A stretch of 64,000 nucleotides of DNA from Pantoea eucrina (GTDB lineage: Bacteria > Pseudomonadota > Gammaproteobacteria > Enterobacterales > Enterobacteriaceae), in contig NZ_MAYN01000008.1 in NCBI RefSeq assembly GCF_001691555.1, positions 2,404,766-2,468,765 on the forward strand. The letters are read 5' to 3'. The notes beneath the pieces were generated by a model, which made no database searches, was not told the DNA's origin, and was given only the letters and a program-made list of their open reading frames with translations. The number at the start of each line of letters is the position of its first letter. Position 1 is the first letter of the stretch. Of this stretch, positions 9,017 to 19,738 are shown piece by piece. Position numbers and translations under genes: made by a program.

Positions 9017-10113
9017 ACCGACCCTCCGCGGCTGAAACGCGCCCGCAGACGACGCATCGGCACGGTATCCCAGGCGTTAAGCGCGACTGCCAGTGCCAGA
9101 TACGCGATGTTGACGGTCCACATCCAGATCGCCGGATCGAAGCGCCCTTTGGCCGCATTGGAGCGCAGCGAACTCTGTAGCAGGAAGAAGATCAGATAGA
9201 GCAGCATCGCAGGCAGCATCGACAATACGCGGCCCTGACGTGGATTGACCACGCTAAGCGGCACCACCATCAGCGCCATAATCAGCACCGAGAAGACCAG
9301 CGTCAGACGCCAGTGCAGCTCGGCCTGGAACTGCGGCGTTTTGGTGTTGATCAGCGTAAGCAGATCGGCCTGATCGGCATCGTTAGGATCGAGCGTCGCT
9401 TCTTTGTAGCCCACTACCGCCTGATAGTTCACAAAGTCAGTGATGCGGAAATCACGCAGCAGCGCGGTGCCCTCAAAGCGGGTACCTTTATCCAGCGTCA
9501 CCACCTGTGAGCCATCTTTACGCTGCTCCATATGGCCGCTGTCTGCCAGCACCACCGACGGACGCGCGTTGCCTTTGGGCCGCAGCTGCGCCAGGAAAAC
9601 GTTGCCGAAGGTGTTGCCTTTCACATTCTCGACAAACAGCACGGTATTACCGTCGCTTGAGGTCTGGAACTGTCCCGCAGCCAGCGCAGCAGCGCCCGGG
9701 TTAGCCTTGGCATTCTGCGTAACCTCATCCTGATAACGCGATGACCAGGGGCCGAGCCAGATAACGTTGACCGCCGCCACCAGCGAGGTCATCAGCATCA
9801 GGATCATCGCCGCTTTAACCAGTAACCCTTTACCCAGACCGCAGGCGTGCATCACCGTAATTTCACTTTCGGTGTATAGCCGGCCCAGCGTCATTAAAAT
9901 CGCCAGAAACAGGCTTAAGGGTAAAATAAGTTGCGCCATTTCAGGCACACCGAGTCCTAACAAGGTCAGAACCAGATTTGTGGGGATTTCGCCATCCACC
10001 GCTGCCCCTAAAATCCTGACTAACTTCTGACAAAAGAAGATCAGCAGCAGGATAAACAGGATAGCCAGCTGGCTTTTGAGCGTTTCCCGAACCAGATATC
10101 TAATAATGATCAC
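9013..10113 (-). CDS. lptF: LPS export ABC transporter permease LptF
   Basis: LptF (366 residues) pairs with LptG in the inner-membrane LPS extractor. The N-terminus begins with the family signature MIIIRYLVRETLKSQ leading into the first membrane helix. A periplasmic jellyroll spans roughly residues 130-250, followed by three C-terminal membrane helices. It is the first gene of the lptFG operon and diverges from pepA across 265 bp, the same arrangement as in E. coli. The gene is essential in relatives. Confidence 0.97.
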   Translation of the reverse strand: MIIIRYLVRETLKSQLAILFILLLIFFCQKLVRILGAAVDGEIPTNLVLTLLGLGVPEMAQLILPLSLFLAILMTLGRLYTESEITVMHACGLGKGLLVKAAMILMLMTSLVAAVNVIWLGPWSSRYQDEVTQNAKANPGAAALAAGQFQTSSDGNTVLFVENVKGNTFGNVFLAQLRPKGNARPSVVLADSGHMEQRKDGSQVVTLDKGTRFEGTALLRDFRITDFVNYQAVVGYKEATLDPNDADQADLLTLINTKTPQFQAELHWRLTLVFSVLIMALMVVPLSVVNPRQGRVLSMLPAMLLYLIFFLLQSSLRSNAAKGRFDPAIWMWTVNIAYLALAVALNAWDTVPMRRLRARFSRGGSV

Positions 10114-10378
10114 GCTTAGTACGCCTGTGAAAACTTGTCTTTTTGCAGGAAAATCGCTAGTTTCAACGCTTATCAGCCATTTTTCTTCATCAATGGCCGT
10201 ATTGGTCGCTAAAATGGTCTGTTAATGCGTCAGGGTGGTGAAAAAACATCACATTGTCACCCCACTCATTATGACCAGCGGCGTTAAATTGTCATGGCGT
10301 CGCGCCAAATAATGGGTGACGAACGCGCTACATTCTAACGACAGCTACGGCCGTTGTCTTTAAGATTCAGGAGAGTGC

Positions 10379-11890
10379 ATGGAGTTCAGTGTAAAAAGCG
10401 GCAGCCCGGAAAAACAGCGGAGCGCCTGCATTGTTGTAGGCGTTTTTGAGCCGCGCCGTTTATCGCCCATTGCCGAACAGCTGGATAAAATCAGCGACGG
10501 CTATATCAGTGCGCTGCTGCGCCGTGGCGAACTGGAGGGCAAAGTCGGTCAGACGCTGCTGCTGCACCATGTGCCGAATATTCTCTCTGAACGTATTCTG
10601 CTGATTGGCTGCGGCAAAGAGCGCGAGCTGGACGAGCGTCAGTATAAGCAGGTGATCCAGAAGACCATTAATACGCTGAATGACACCGGCTCCATGGAAG
10701 CAGTCTGCTTTCTGACCGAGCTGCATGTTAAAGGCCGTAATACCTACTGGAAAGTGCGCCAGGCGATTGAGACCTCGAAAGAGGCGCTCTACAACTTTGA
10801 TCAGCTGAAAAGCAATAAAGTTGAGCCGCGTCGCCCGCTGCGCAAGCTGGTGTTCAATGTGCCAACGCGTCGCGAACTCACCAGCGGTGAGCGCGCCATC
10901 CAGCATGGCCTCGCCGTAGCAGCCGGTGTGAAAGCAGCAAAAGATCTCAGCAATATGCCGCCAAATATCTGTAATGCGGCCTATCTCGCCTCGCAGGCTC
11001 GCCAGCTGGCGGATGCTTACAGCAAAAACGTCACCACCCGCGTTATCGGCGAACAGCAGATGAAAGAGCTGGGCATGAATGCCTATCTTGCGGTCGGCGC
11101 CGGTTCGCACAATGAGTCGCTGATGTCGGTCATTGAGTACAAAGGCAACAGCGATCCTGACGCGCGTCCGATTGTGCTGGTGGGCAAAGGGCTGACCTTT
11201 GACGCCGGCGGTATCTCTATCAAGCCTGCTGAAGGCATGGATGAGATGAAATATGATATGTGCGGCGCGGCCTCGGTTTATGGCGTAATGCGCATGGTGG
11301 CAGAACTCAATCTGCCGCTGAACGTGGTAGGCGTGCTGGTGGGCTGTGAAAACATGCCGGATGGCCGTGCGATGCGCCCAGGCGATGTCCTGACCACGAT
11401 GTCAGGCCAGACCGTTGAAGTGCTGAACACTGACGCTGAAGGCCGTCTGGTACTGTGCGACGCCCTCACCTACGTTGAGCGTTTTGAGCCTGAAGTCGTG
11501 ATTGACGTGGCGACCCTGACCGGTGCCTGCGTGATTGCGCTGGGTCACCACGTCAGCGGCCTGCTTTCGAATCACAACCCGCTGGCGCATGAGCTGATCA
11601 GTGCTTCTGAGCAGTCAGGCGACCGCGCGTGGCGGCTGCCGATGGCCGATGAGTATCAGGAGCAGCTGGAGTCGAACTTTGCCGATATGGCGAATATCGG
11701 CGGACGTCCGGGCGGTGCAATCACTGCGGCCTGTTTCCTGGCCCGCTTTGCACGCAAATATAACTGGGCGCACCTCGATATCGCCGGTACCGCATGGCGC
11801 TCCGGTAAAGCCAAAGGCGCTACCGGGCGTCCGGTGCCGATGCTGTCGCAGTTTCTGCTGAACCGTGCAGGCCTGAACGGCGACGATTAA
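10379..11890 (+). CDS. pepA: leucyl aminopeptidase A (M17), also a DNA-binding regulator
   Basis: PepA (503 residues) is a hexameric dizinc aminopeptidase that releases N-terminal residues in the cytoplasm. In E. coli it also binds DNA at carAB and at the ColE1 cer site. The M17 signature NTDAEGRL is present near residue 350, and the metal-binding lysine and aspartate sit in [11 protein letters not shown] near 262-272. Length and start ([14 protein letters not shown]) match E. coli, and the ATG follows CAGGAGAGTGC. It diverges from lptF; palindromic repeats follow its stop. Confidence 0.97.
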   Translation: MEFSVKSGSPEKQRSACIVVGVFEPRRLSPIAEQLDKISDGYISALLRRGELEGKVGQTLLLHHVPNILSERILLIGCGKERELDERQYKQVIQKTINTLNDTGSMEAVCFLTELHVKGRNTYWKVRQAIETSKEALYNFDQLKSNKVEPRRPLRKLVFNVPTRRELTSGERAIQHGLAVAAGVKAAKDLSNMPPNICNAAYLASQARQLADAYSKNVTTRVIGEQQMKELGMNAYLAVGAGSHNESLMSVIEYKGNSDPDARPIVLVGKGLTFDAGGISIKPAEGMDEMKYDMCGAASVYGVMRMVAELNLPLNVVGVLVGCENMPDGRAMRPGDVLTTMSGQTVEVLNTDAEGRLVLCDALTYVERFEPEVVIDVATLTGACVIALGHHVSGLLSNHNPLAHELISASEQSGDRAWRLPMADEYQEQLESNFADMANIGGRPGGAITAACFLARFARKYNWAHLDIAGTAWRSGKAKGATGRPVPMLSQFLLNRAGLNGDD

Positions 11891-11924
11891 TCGGTATTGC
11901 GCGTCCTGTGGCGGCATTTCCCCC

Positions 11925-12150
11925 GTAGGGGCGCCATTCATGGCGCCCGGTTTGATGCGCGTGCGGAACGTGATGACGCCATTCATGGCGCCCGGGGTTG
12001 ATACGCATACGGGACGTGATGACGTCCAAACGGTGCGGTGTTTGACCAGGGGCGCATTAATGCGCCCCCTGTGGCGGCATTCCCGTAGGGGCGCCATTCA
12101 TGGCGCCCGGGGTTGATACGCGCACGGGACGTGATGACGTCATTAATGGC
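11925..12150. repeat. palindromic repeat cluster 3 between pepA and holC
   Basis: The 352-bp gap between pepA and holC (same strand) is largely repeats. Units starting GTAGGGGCGCC with centre CATTCATG lie at 11925-11950 and 12085-12112. A partial copy is near 11975-11995. A CCAGGG-type unit with GCGCAT/ATGCGC arms and centre CATTAATG is at 12046-12071. The segment TTGATACGC followed by a CACGGGACGTGATGACGTC-like stretch recurs around 11950-12140. Strong hairpins here could separate pepA transcription from holC-valS. The rest of the gap (12150-12242) shows nothing I recognise and probably carries the holC promoter. Confidence 0.82.
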
Positions 12151-12242
12151 CCCTCTGCGATTGATACCGGCCTTAATATTGGACGCACGCCGCGCGCTGA
12201 AGCACAATGCTCTCTGTTGTTACTGATGGAATTTAGCCCGCC

Positions 12243-12701
12243 ATGAAAAACGCCACCTTCTATGTTTTAGAGTCAGAAAGCGCCAGTGATGGCCTTAGCG
12301 CGATTGAAGCGCTGGTGTGCGATCTGGCTGCTGCCCGCTGGCGTGAAGGTAAACGCATTCTGATCGCCTGTGAAAGCGAAGCGCAGGCGAACCGGCTTGA
12401 TGAGGCGCTGTGGCAGCGTCCGGCAAACGCCTTTGTGCCGCATAATCTGGCCGGTGAAGGTCCGCGTTATGGTGCGCCGGTAGAACTTGCCTGGCCACAG
12501 CGGCGTAGCAGCGCGCCGCGCGATCTGCTGATCAGCCTGCTGCCGGCGTTCGCAGATTTTGCCACCGCTTTCCATGAAGTGATAGACTTCGTACCGTATG
12601 AAGAATCCCTGAAACAACCGGCGCGCGATCGCTATAAAGCCTATCGCAGCGTTGGTTTCCAACTGAAAACGGCGCCACCACCCCCGCCGCAAACGACATA
12701 G
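12243..12701 (+). CDS. holC: DNA polymerase III chi subunit
   Basis: HolC (152 residues) is the chi subunit of the DNA polymerase III clamp loader. It binds psi and the C-terminal tip of single-strand-binding protein. The N-terminus [10 protein letters not shown] and the conserved block [19 protein letters not shown] identify it, with length close to the E. coli protein (147). It sits 5 bp upstream of valS and is likely co-transcribed with it, as in E. coli. The C-terminus is slightly extended and proline-rich (PPPPPQTT). Confidence 0.95.
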   Translation: MKNATFYVLESESASDGLSAIEALVCDLAAARWREGKRILIACESEAQANRLDEALWQRPANAFVPHNLAGEGPRYGAPVELAWPQRRSSAPRDLLISLLPAFADFATAFHEVIDFVPYEESLKQPARDRYKAYRSVGFQLKTAPPPPPQTT

Positions 12702-12706
12702 CAGAA

Positions 12707-15562
12707 ATGGACAAGACATATAACCCGCAAGATATCGAGCAGCCGCTCTACGAGCACTGGGAACAGCAGGGCTACTTTAAACCAAATGGCGATACCAGCC
12801 AGGAAAGCTTTTGCATCATGATCCCGCCGCCGAACGTCACCGGCAGCTTGCATATGGGTCACGCCTTCCAGCAGACCATCATGGATACCATGATCCGCTA
12901 TCAGCGCATGCAGGGTAAAAATACCCTGTGGCAGGCGGGCACTGACCATGCCGGTATTGCGACGCAGATGGTTGTGGAGCGTAAAATCGCCGCTGAAGAG
13001 GGAAAAACGCGTCAGGATTATGGCCGTGACGCCTTTATCGATAAAATCTGGCAGTGGAAAGCGGAGTCCGGCGGCACCATCACCCGCCAGATGCGCCGCC
13101 TCGGCAACTCCGTGGACTGGGAGCGCGAGCGCTTCACTATGGATGACGGCCTCTCCAATGCGGTGAAAGAAGTGTTTGTGCGCCTCTACAAAGAGAACCT
13201 GATCTACCGCGGCAAACGCCTGGTAAACTGGGACCCTAAACTGCGCACCGCTATCTCCGATCTGGAAGTAGAAAACCGCGAAAGCAAAGGCTCGATGTGG
13301 CATATCCGCTATCCGCTGGCGGATGGCGCGACCACCGCAGACGGCAAAGATTATCTGGTTGTCGCCACCACCCGTCCGGAAACCCTGCTGGGCGATACCG
13401 GCGTTGCTGTTAACCCGGAAGATCCCCGCTATAAAGATCTGATCGGTAAAGAGCTGATCCTGCCGCTGGTAGATCGCCGCATTCCGATCGTCGGTGATGA
13501 GCACGCCGATATGGAAAAAGGCACCGGCTGCGTGAAGATCACCCCGGCGCACGATTTCAACGACTATGAAGTGGGTCGTCGTCACAAGCTGCCGATGATC
13601 AACATTCTGACCTTTGACGGCGATATTCGCGCCCGGGCAGAAGTGTTCGACACCAACGGTGAAGCAAGCACCGCCTGCTCCGATGAGATCCCGGCTGCGT
13701 TCCAGGGCATGGAGCGCTTTGCCGCGCGTAAAGCGATTGTCGCTGCCGTGGATGAGGCGGGCCTGCTGGATGAGATCAAGCCACACGACCTCACGGTGCC
13801 GTACGGCGATCGCGGCGGCGTGGTCATTGAGCCGATGCTGACCGATCAGTGGTACGTGCGTACCGCGCCGCTGGCGAAAGTCGCGGTGGAAGCGGTTGAA
13901 AACGGCGATATCCAGTTTGTGCCGAAGCAGTATGAAAATATGTACTTCTCCTGGATGCGCGATATTCAGGACTGGTGCATTTCACGCCAGCTCTGGTGGG
14001 GTCACCGCATTCCGGCGTGGTATGACAATGACGGCAACGTCTATGTCGGCCGCACCGAAGAAGAGGTGCGTCAGGAGAATAACCTGGCCGCAGACGTGGC
14101 GCTGCGTCAGGATGATGACGTGCTGGATACCTGGTTCTCCTCCGGCCTGTGGACCTTCTCTACCCTTGGCTGGCCGGAGAACACCGAAGCGCTGCGTACC
14201 TTCCACCCGACCAGCGTGCTGGTGAGCGGCTTCGACATTATCTTCTTCTGGATCGCGCGCATGATCATGCTGACCATGCACTTCATCAAAGATGAGAACG
14301 GCAAGCCGCAGGTGCCGTTTAAGACCGTCTATATGACCGGTCTGATCCGCGATGAAGAGGGACAGAAGATGTCGAAGTCGAAAGGCAACGTCATCGATCC
14401 GCTCGATATGGTTGATGGGATTTCGCTGGAAGCGCTGCTGGAGAAACGTACCGGCAACATGATGCAGCCGCAGCTGGCGGAAAAAATCCGCAAGCGTACC
14501 GAGAAGCAGTTCCCGGACGGCATCGTGCCATCAGGCACGGACGCCCTGCGCTTTACGCTGGCCGCGCTGGCCTCAACCGGACGCGATATCAACTGGGATA
14601 TGAAGCGTCTTGAAGGCTACCGCAACTTCTGTAATAAGCTGTGGAACGCCAGCCGCTTTGTGCTGATGAATACCGAAGATCAGGACTGCGGGCAGCAGGG
14701 CGGCGAGCTGAAGCTGTCGCTGGCGGACCGCTGGATCCTGAGCGAGTTCAACCGCACGGTGAAAGCGTACCGTGAGGCGCTGGACAGCTATCGCTTCGAT
14801 ATCGCGGCCAATATTCTCTATGACTTCACCTGGAACCAGTTCTGCGACTGGTATCTGGAGCTGACCAAGCCGGTAATGAACAGCGGCAGCGAAGCGGAGC
14901 TGCGCGGCACGCGTAACACGCTGGTAACGGTGCTGGAAGCCCTGCTGCGTCTGGCACACCCGATTATTCCGTTTATTACGGAAACTATCTGGCAGCGCGT
15001 AAAAGTGCTGAAAAACATCGATCATGACACCATTATGCTGCAGCCGTTCCCGCAGTATGACGCGGCGAATGAGGATGCCGCAGCGCAGGCAGACATTGAG
15101 TGGATGAAACAGGCGATTGTCGCGGTACGTAATATCCGTGCTGAGATGAACATCGCGCCGAGCAAGCCGCTGGATGTCCTGCTGCGCGACTGCTCCGCTG
15201 ACGCACAGCGTCGCGTGGAAGAGAACCGTAACTTCCTCTCCCGTCTGGCGCGTCTTGCGAGCCTGACGATCCTGCCGGCGGGCGAGAAAGGCCCGGTCTC
15301 TGTGACCAAAATCGTTGAGGGAGCAGAACTGCTGATCCCGATGGCCGATCTGGTCAACAAAGAGGCGGAGCTGGAGCGTCTGGCGAAAGAGCTGCTGAAG
15401 CTGGATGTTGAGATTGAGAAGATCCAGACCAAGCTGGCGAACGAAGGCTTTGTGTCGCGTGCACCGGAAGCGGTGGTCGCGAAAGAGCGCGAGCGCGTGG
15501 CGGAGATGGAGCAGTCAAAAGCAAAACTGATTGAACAGCAGGGCGTGATTGCGGCATTGTAA
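12707..15562 (+). CDS. valS: valyl-tRNA synthetase
   Basis: ValS (951 residues) charges tRNA-Val and edits misactivated threonine. The class I HIGH motif appears as HMGH near residues 45-48. The KMSKS loop ([10 protein letters not shown]) lies near 554. The connective-peptide editing domain lies between them, followed by the anticodon-binding domain and a C-terminal coiled coil (from about 885). Length equals that of E. coli (951). The start [13 protein letters not shown] follows CAGAA 7 bp upstream. A rho-independent terminator follows immediately. Confidence 0.98.
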   Translation: MDKTYNPQDIEQPLYEHWEQQGYFKPNGDTSQESFCIMIPPPNVTGSLHMGHAFQQTIMDTMIRYQRMQGKNTLWQAGTDHAGIATQMVVERKIAAEEGKTRQDYGRDAFIDKIWQWKAESGGTITRQMRRLGNSVDWERERFTMDDGLSNAVKEVFVRLYKENLIYRGKRLVNWDPKLRTAISDLEVENRESKGSMWHIRYPLADGATTADGKDYLVVATTRPETLLGDTGVAVNPEDPRYKDLIGKELILPLVDRRIPIVGDEHADMEKGTGCVKITPAHDFNDYEVGRRHKLPMINILTFDGDIRARAEVFDTNGEASTACSDEIPAAFQGMERFAARKAIVAAVDEAGLLDEIKPHDLTVPYGDRGGVVIEPMLTDQWYVRTAPLAKVAVEAVENGDIQFVPKQYENMYFSWMRDIQDWCISRQLWWGHRIPAWYDNDGNVYVGRTEEEVRQENNLAADVALRQDDDVLDTWFSSGLWTFSTLGWPENTEALRTFHPTSVLVSGFDIIFFWIARMIMLTMHFIKDENGKPQVPFKTVYMTGLIRDEEGQKMSKSKGNVIDPLDMVDGISLEALLEKRTGNMMQPQLAEKIRKRTEKQFPDGIVPSGTDALRFTLAALASTGRDINWDMKRLEGYRNFCNKLWNASRFVLMNTEDQDCGQQGGELKLSLADRWILSEFNRTVKAYREALDSYRFDIAANILYDFTWNQFCDWYLELTKPVMNSGSEAELRGTRNTLVTVLEALLRLAHPIIPFITETIWQRVKVLKNIDHDTIMLQPFPQYDAANEDAAAQADIEWMKQAIVAVRNIRAEMNIAPSKPLDVLLRDCSADAQRRVEENRNFLSRLARLASLTILPAGEKGPVSVTKIVEGAELLIPMADLVNKEAELERLAKELLKLDVEIEKIQTKLANEGFVSRAPEAVVAKERERVAEMEQSKAKLIEQQGVIAAL

Positions 15563-15587
15563 GCGCTTAAGACCTGTTCGCTAACCG

Positions 15588-15612
15588 AAGCCGGGCTCTG
15601 CCCGGCTTTTTT
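15588..15612 (+). terminator. rho-independent terminator of holC-valS
   Basis: Stem AAGCCGGGC pairs with GCCCGGCTT around a TCT loop, and is followed by a run of T residues. It lies 26 bp after the valS stop and ahead of yjgM. Confidence 0.9.
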
Positions 15613-15629
15613 ATTACCGGAATTCTGCC

Positions 15630-16136
15630 ATGAGCACCCTCACCTCACTGAATCTGCAGGTCCGTCCGATCTGCGCCGCGGACAACCTGCCGATTGCACA
15701 GGTGATCCGCACGGTGTCAGCCGAGTTTGGCCTGACCGCGGATAAAGGCTATACCGTCGCCGATCCTCAGCTTGATCGCCTGTTTGAACTCTACAGCACG
15801 CCTGCAAGCGCCTACTGGGTTGTGGAGCTGGAGGGCAAGGTTGTGGGCGGCGGCGGCATTGCGCCGCTGGCGTGCAGCGCACCCGATATCTGCGAGCTTC
15901 AGAAAATGTATTTTCTGCCGCAGGTGCGCGGGCGCGGTCTGGCACGTGAGCTGGCGCTGCGCGCGCTGGAGTTTGCTCAGGCACAGGGATTCCGCCGCTG
16001 CTACCTGGAAACCACAGCCAGCCTGACGCGGGCGATTGCGCTTTATGAAGCGCTGGGATTTACGCATATTGACCGCGCCATGGGCTGTACCGGTCACGTC
16101 GATTGCGAAGTGCGGATGCTTAAAACGCTGGCGTAG
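15630..16136 (+). CDS. yjgM: GNAT-family N-acetyltransferase YjgM
   Basis: This 168-residue protein is a GNAT acetyltransferase resembling E. coli YjgM, which sits in the same place near valS. The acetyl-CoA-binding motif appears as [15 protein letters not shown] near residues 98-112, following the strand LQKMYFLPQ. The substrate is not known. Unlike E. coli, no yjgN lies between it and valS. Its stop is only 10 bp from the end of the convergent miaE, and no separate terminator is visible. Confidence 0.85.
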   Translation: MSTLTSLNLQVRPICAADNLPIAQVIRTVSAEFGLTADKGYTVADPQLDRLFELYSTPASAYWVVELEGKVVGGGGIAPLACSAPDICELQKMYFLPQVRGRGLARELALRALEFAQAQGFRRCYLETTASLTRAIALYEALGFTHIDRAMGCTGHVDCEVRMLKTLA

Positions 16137-16146
16137 AGAGCCCTAT

Positions 16147-16908
16147 TCAGAACGCAGGCACGCCGCTGTGAAAACGCAGTTCCGCATCCGGCTCGCCGAT
16201 CAGGCGCGCTTCCGCCGCGCCGATCGCCTGTACGCGCGGTGTAATATCGCGCGGCGAGATCTGCGCCGCCAGCGCAAGATAATCCTGATAGTGACGCGCT
16301 TCTGAACGCAGCAGCGAGATATAAAACTTCTCCAGCTGCGCATCCAGATGCGGTGCCAGACTGGCAAACCGTTCGCAGGAGCGCGCTTCAATATAGGCGC
16401 CGCAAATCAGCTTATCCACCAGCGTATCGGGCTCATGGGTGGTGACTTCACGCAGCAATCCTTTGGCGTAGCGGCTGGCGGTGATTTTGCGGTAAATCAG
16501 GCCTCGCGCCTGCATGATCTCCCATACCTGGTAAAAGTGGTGCAGCTCCTCTTTGATCAGCAGCACCATCTTCTCTACCATCTCATCTGCCCACGGCAGC
16601 TCGTTGCGCACGATAACGCTTTTGGTCAGATTTTTATGCGCATTAATGAAGTCGCTGCTGTGCGCTTCGCCAAAAACAAACGCCTCATAGGGTTCAAGCC
16701 ACGCCAGAATGGCCTCGCCGCTCGGTTTATCCGCCACATATTTCCGGATCAGCCACACGGCGGTCTGCGCAGCTTTCAGCTCGCACACCATGTGATCGGT
16801 CAGCAGCAGCGTAAGATTTTCCGGCTTGCGCGCCTCCAGGATCCACGCCTCAGGCGTGCGGCAGTGCAGGAACTGGTGAATAGGGGCTAATAGCGGAGCG
16901 TAATTCAT
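16147..16908 (-). CDS. miaE: tRNA 2-methylthio-N6-isopentenyladenosine-37 hydroxylase
   Basis: MiaE (253 residues) is a non-heme diiron monooxygenase. It hydroxylates the isopentenyl side chain of ms2i6A at position 37 of tRNAs reading UNN codons, and needs oxygen. Ferritin-like helices carry the metal ligands: EELHH near 117-121 and the later EARHYQDY near 202-209. The gene is present in Salmonella, Pantoea and Pseudomonas but missing from E. coli K-12. Here it sits between yjgM and rraB, as in Salmonella. It probably shares a transcript with rraB. Confidence 0.95.
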   Translation of the reverse strand: MNYAPLLAPIHQFLHCRTPEAWILEARKPENLTLLLTDHMVCELKAAQTAVWLIRKYVADKPSGEAILAWLEPYEAFVFGEAHSSDFINAHKNLTKSVIVRNELPWADEMVEKMVLLIKEELHHFYQVWEIMQARGLIYRKITASRYAKGLLREVTTHEPDTLVDKLICGAYIEARSCERFASLAPHLDAQLEKFYISLLRSEARHYQDYLALAAQISPRDITPRVQAIGAAEARLIGEPDAELRFHSGVPAF

Positions 16909-16963
16909 TGGTGGTCTTTACAGGCAGGTAAGTGAAACGGGCGACAGACGCCGCCCGGTACGA

Positions 16964-17389
16964 TCAGTGACGGACGCCGTTATCCTCGCCGTCATCGTCC
17001 ATCTCTTCATCTTCGTCTTCGTCATCTTCCGCGTTGGGATCTTCGAAGTAGGTGCCCCAGCCGTCATAATCAACGTTGTATTTGCCCACCAGGTTCACCA
17101 GCTGCTCAACCTGTGCATCGATCAGTTCAGGTTTCAGCGCAGATTCGCTGAGGATATCCACACACATCACCGTGGTGCCATCTTCCAGCTCCAGCTCTTC
17201 CGGCTCGGTGACTTCATAGCCCAGCTTAAACGCATCAACGGCGGCTTTTTCCAGCGAGTCGAAGTTGTTGCAGGAGAGATGGTGTTCAATGGTGTAGAGC
17301 GCATCCGGATCGCTTCCGTCATCCAGCAACTCTTCGATGATCAGACGCGTCTCTTCGCGCTGTTCTTCCAGCAATGCTTCGTATGCCAT
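16964..17389 (-). CDS. rraB: ribonuclease E inhibitor RraB
   Basis: RraB (141 residues) binds the C-terminal scaffold of RNase E and dampens mRNA decay. The body [16 protein letters not shown] and the [10 protein letters not shown] block match E. coli RraB (YjgD), and the acidic tail ends GVRH. I chose the ATG at 17389 ([10 protein letters not shown]) rather than the longer upstream frame, because it aligns with the E. coli N-terminus and is preceded by GAGGACTTACCC. It is transcribed divergently from argI. Confidence 0.93.
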   Translation of the reverse strand: MAYEALLEEQREETRLIIEELLDDGSDPDALYTIEHHLSCNNFDSLEKAAVDAFKLGYEVTEPEELELEDGTTVMCVDILSESALKPELIDAQVEQLVNLVGKYNVDYDGWGTYFEDPNAEDDEDEDEEMDDDGEDNGVRH

Positions 17390-17484
17390 GGGTAAGTCCT
17401 CAAAATGGTGGCAGTGAATGCAATTATTTTCCCATACTGCCTCGCGCGCCACTACACAAAACAGAAAGTTTATTTGCGCCGGGG

Positions 17485-17528
17485 TTGAAAATGAATATTC
17501 ATACGGTTAGATTGAATTTTAATTCATT
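17485..17528 (+). promoter_or_regulatory. argI promoter overlapped by tandem ARG boxes (ArgR operator)
   Basis: The second box, 17511-17528 (TTGAATTTTAATTCA core), fits the 18-bp ARG consensus WNTGAATWWWWATTCANW at every position. A weaker box at 17490-17507 (AATGAATATTCATAC) lies upstream with a 3-bp gap, the standard spacing for one ArgR hexamer. A candidate promoter TTGAAA (17485-17490), 17 bp, TAGATT (17508-17513) lies within the operator, so arginine-loaded ArgR should block RNA polymerase. Confidence 0.88.
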
Positions 17529-17552
17529 ATCGAACGGCTTACGGAGCAAAGC

Positions 17553-18560
17553 ATGAGCCAGTTATATTTGAAACATTTCCTTCGGTTACTGGATTTTACC
17601 CCGGCAGAGATCGCCAGCCTGCTGTCGCTGGCCGCTGAATTGAAACAGGCTAAAAAAAGCGGCAGTGAACCCCGCTACCTTACCGGCAAAAATATCGCGC
17701 TCATCTTCGAAAAAGACTCGACCCGTACCCGATGCTCTTTCGAAGTTGCCGCTTACGATCAGGGTGCGAATGTGACATACCTCGGGCCAGGCGGCAGTCA
17801 GATTGGTCATAAAGAGTCCATGAAAGATACCGCCCGGGTGCTGGGACGCTTCTACGATGGCATTCAGTATCGCGGCTATGGTCAGACCCTGGTGGAAACA
17901 CTGGCTGAACATGCCGGCGTACCAGTCTGGAACGGCCTGACCGATGAGTTTCACCCTACGCAGCTGCTGGCCGATCTGCTCACGATGCAGGAGCAGCTGC
18001 CGGGTAAAGCGCTGAGCGACATGACGCTGGTGTATGTGGGCGACGCACGCAACAACATGGGCAACAGCATGCTGGAGGCCGCCGCGCTGACGGGGCTGGA
18101 TTTGCGTCTGGTCGCCCCTGAAGCATGCTGGCCGGAGACGGAGCTGGTAGAGACCTGCCGGGCAGCGGCGGCGCAGACCGGCGGAAAAATTACGCTGACG
18201 GAGAATATTGCCGAAGGCGTACAGGGTGCAGACTTTATCTATACTGACGTCTGGGTCTCAATGGGCGAGGCGAAATCGGTATGGGAAGAGCGTATTGCTC
18301 TGCTGCGCCCCTATCAGGTTAACCGCGCGATGCTGGCGCTGACCGGTAATCCGCAGGTGAAGTTTCTGCACTGTCTGCCCGCTTTTCATGATGATAAAAC
18401 CACCCTGGGCCAGCAGCTGGCCGCACAGTACGGGCTGGAAGAAGGAATGGAAGTCAGCGACGAAGTATTTGAGTCGGCGCACAGCGTCGTGTTCGACCAG
18501 GCGGAAAACCGCATGCATACCATTAAAGCGGTGATGGTGGCCACGCTGACCCAGCGCTGA
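17553..18560 (+). CDS. argI: ornithine carbamoyltransferase
   Basis: This enzyme (335 residues) makes citrulline from ornithine and carbamoyl phosphate in arginine synthesis. The carbamoyl-phosphate motif [10 protein letters not shown] is near residues 55-64. HPTQ is near 133, and the ornithine-site HCLP motif is near 273. Length equals E. coli ArgI/ArgF. The start follows CGGAGCAAAGC. It lies directly upstream of pyrBI, which encodes the paralogous aspartate enzyme, as in E. coli. Arginine repression is expected from the paired ARG boxes. Confidence 0.97.
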   Translation: MSQLYLKHFLRLLDFTPAEIASLLSLAAELKQAKKSGSEPRYLTGKNIALIFEKDSTRTRCSFEVAAYDQGANVTYLGPGGSQIGHKESMKDTARVLGRFYDGIQYRGYGQTLVETLAEHAGVPVWNGLTDEFHPTQLLADLLTMQEQLPGKALSDMTLVYVGDARNNMGNSMLEAAALTGLDLRLVAPEACWPETELVETCRAAAAQTGGKITLTENIAEGVQGADFIYTDVWVSMGEAKSVWEERIALLRPYQVNRAMLALTGNPQVKFLHCLPAFHDDKTTLGQQLAAQYGLEEGMEVSDEVFESAHSVVFDQAENRMHTIKAVMVATLTQR

Positions 18561-18589
18561 TTAACGCCAGGCAAACGTTTACTTAGCGC

Positions 18590-18617
18590 TTGCTGCCCGC
18601 CTGTGAATGCGTATAAT
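18590..18617 (+). promoter_or_regulatory. sigma-70 promoter of the pyrL-pyrBI operon
   Basis: TTGCTG at 18590-18595 and a consensus TATAAT at 18612-18617 are separated by 16 bp. The start site would fall about 15-20 bp before the pyrL Shine-Dalgarno (GGAGG, 18633-18637). Confidence 0.82.
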
Positions 18618-18641
18618 GCGCCACAATTTGCCGGAGGAAAC

Positions 18642-18743
18642 ATGCCACAGCGCCAGCCACATTTTGCTGCTCCCGTCCGCCTGAACGCAGGCGGCACCGC
18701 TGTTTCTTTCCGCTATTCACCGATCGTTATAAAGCCCCTGTAA
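18642..18743 (+). CDS. pyrL: pyrBI operon leader peptide
   Basis: A 33-residue frame ([13 protein letters not shown] to IVIKPL) starts 5 bp after a strong GGAGG, 25 bp downstream of the TATAAT. Its TAA falls in the loop of the pyrBI terminator. This is the expected geometry of UTP-sensitive attenuation. When UTP is low, polymerase pauses in the T-rich stretch (around 18702-18710) and the translating ribosome catches up and prevents hairpin formation. The peptide shares little sequence with the E. coli 44-residue PyrL, which is normal for a leader whose translation rather than product matters. The symbol is assigned by position and architecture. Confidence 0.82.
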   Translation: MPQRQPHFAAPVRLNAGGTAVSFRYSPIVIKPL

Positions 18744-18757
18744 AGGGGCTTTTTTTT
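18731..18757 (+). terminator. pyrBI attenuator
   Basis: AAAGCCCC (18731-18738) pairs with GGGGCTTT (18745-18752) around TGTAAA, and is followed by further T residues to 18757. The pyrL stop codon lies in the loop, so a ribosome at the end of pyrL would cover the left arm. pyrB begins 33 bp later. Confidence 0.92.
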
Positions 18758-18789
18758 GTCCGCTATCCGGCAGCACTGAGGAGAAAGCT

Positions 18790-19725
18790 ATGGCTAACCC
18801 GCTATATCGCAAACACATCATTTCCATCAACGACCTCAATCGCGATGAACTGGAGCTGGTGCTGCACACCGCTGCCCGGCTTAAGGCGCAGCCGCAGCCT
18901 GAGCTGCTGAAGCATAATGTGATTGCCAGCTGTTTTTTCGAAGCCTCTACCCGGACCCGCCTCTCGTTTGAGACGGCGATGCATCGCCTGGGGGCATCGG
19001 TGGTCGGGTTCGCCGACGGCGGTAACACCTCGCTGGGCAAGAAAGGCGAAACGCTGGCCGACACCATTTCCGTCATCGGCACCTACGTTGACGCTATCGT
19101 GATGCGCCATCCGCAGGAGGGTGCGGCGCGTCTGGCCACGGAATTTTCCGGCGGCGTACCGATCCTCAACGCCGGCGATGGTGCGAATCAGCATCCGACG
19201 CAAACCCTGCTCGATCTCTTTACCATCCGTGAAACGCAGGGGCGGCTTGATAACCTCAGCGTCGCGATGGTCGGCGATCTGAAATATGGTCGCACCGTGC
19301 ACTCGCTCACGCAGGCACTGGCGAAGTTCACCGGCAACCGTTTCTATTTCATCGCCCCGTCTGCGCTCGCCATGCCCGCTTATATCACCGATATGCTGGA
19401 TGAACAGAACATTGTCTGGACGCGGCACGACAGCATTGAAGAGGTGCTGCCTGAGCTGGATATTCTTTATATGACGCGGGTTCAGAAAGAGCGTCTCGAT
19501 CCGTCAGAGTATGCCAACGTAAAGGCGCAGTTCATTCTGCGCGCCGCCGATCTGCATGGCGCGCGCGCCAATTTGAAAGTGCTGCACCCGCTGCCGCGTG
19601 TGGATGAGATCGCCACCGATGTCGACAGCACGCCCCACGCCTGGTATTTCCAGCAGGCGGGTAACGGCATTTTTGCCCGCCAGGCCCTTCTGGCGCTGGT
19701 ACTGAATAGCGAACTGGCAGAATAA
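18790..19725 (+). CDS. pyrB: aspartate carbamoyltransferase catalytic subunit
   Basis: PyrB (311 residues) condenses carbamoyl phosphate with aspartate, the committed step of pyrimidine synthesis. The carbamoyl-phosphate motif STRTRLSFE is at about residues 53-61. HPTQ is near 135 and HPLPRVDE near 266. The length matches E. coli. The start follows GAGGAGAAAGCT. It forms the (c3)2(r2)3 holoenzyme with PyrI, encoded 13 bp downstream. Expression should respond to UTP through the attenuator upstream. Confidence 0.98.
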   Translation: MANPLYRKHIISINDLNRDELELVLHTAARLKAQPQPELLKHNVIASCFFEASTRTRLSFETAMHRLGASVVGFADGGNTSLGKKGETLADTISVIGTYVDAIVMRHPQEGAARLATEFSGGVPILNAGDGANQHPTQTLLDLFTIRETQGRLDNLSVAMVGDLKYGRTVHSLTQALAKFTGNRFYFIAPSALAMPAYITDMLDEQNIVWTRHDSIEEVLPELDILYMTRVQKERLDPSEYANVKAQFILRAADLHGARANLKVLHPLPRVDEIATDVDSTPHAWYFQQAGNGIFARQALLALVLNSELAE

Positions 19726-19738
19726 GGAGCAATCGATC

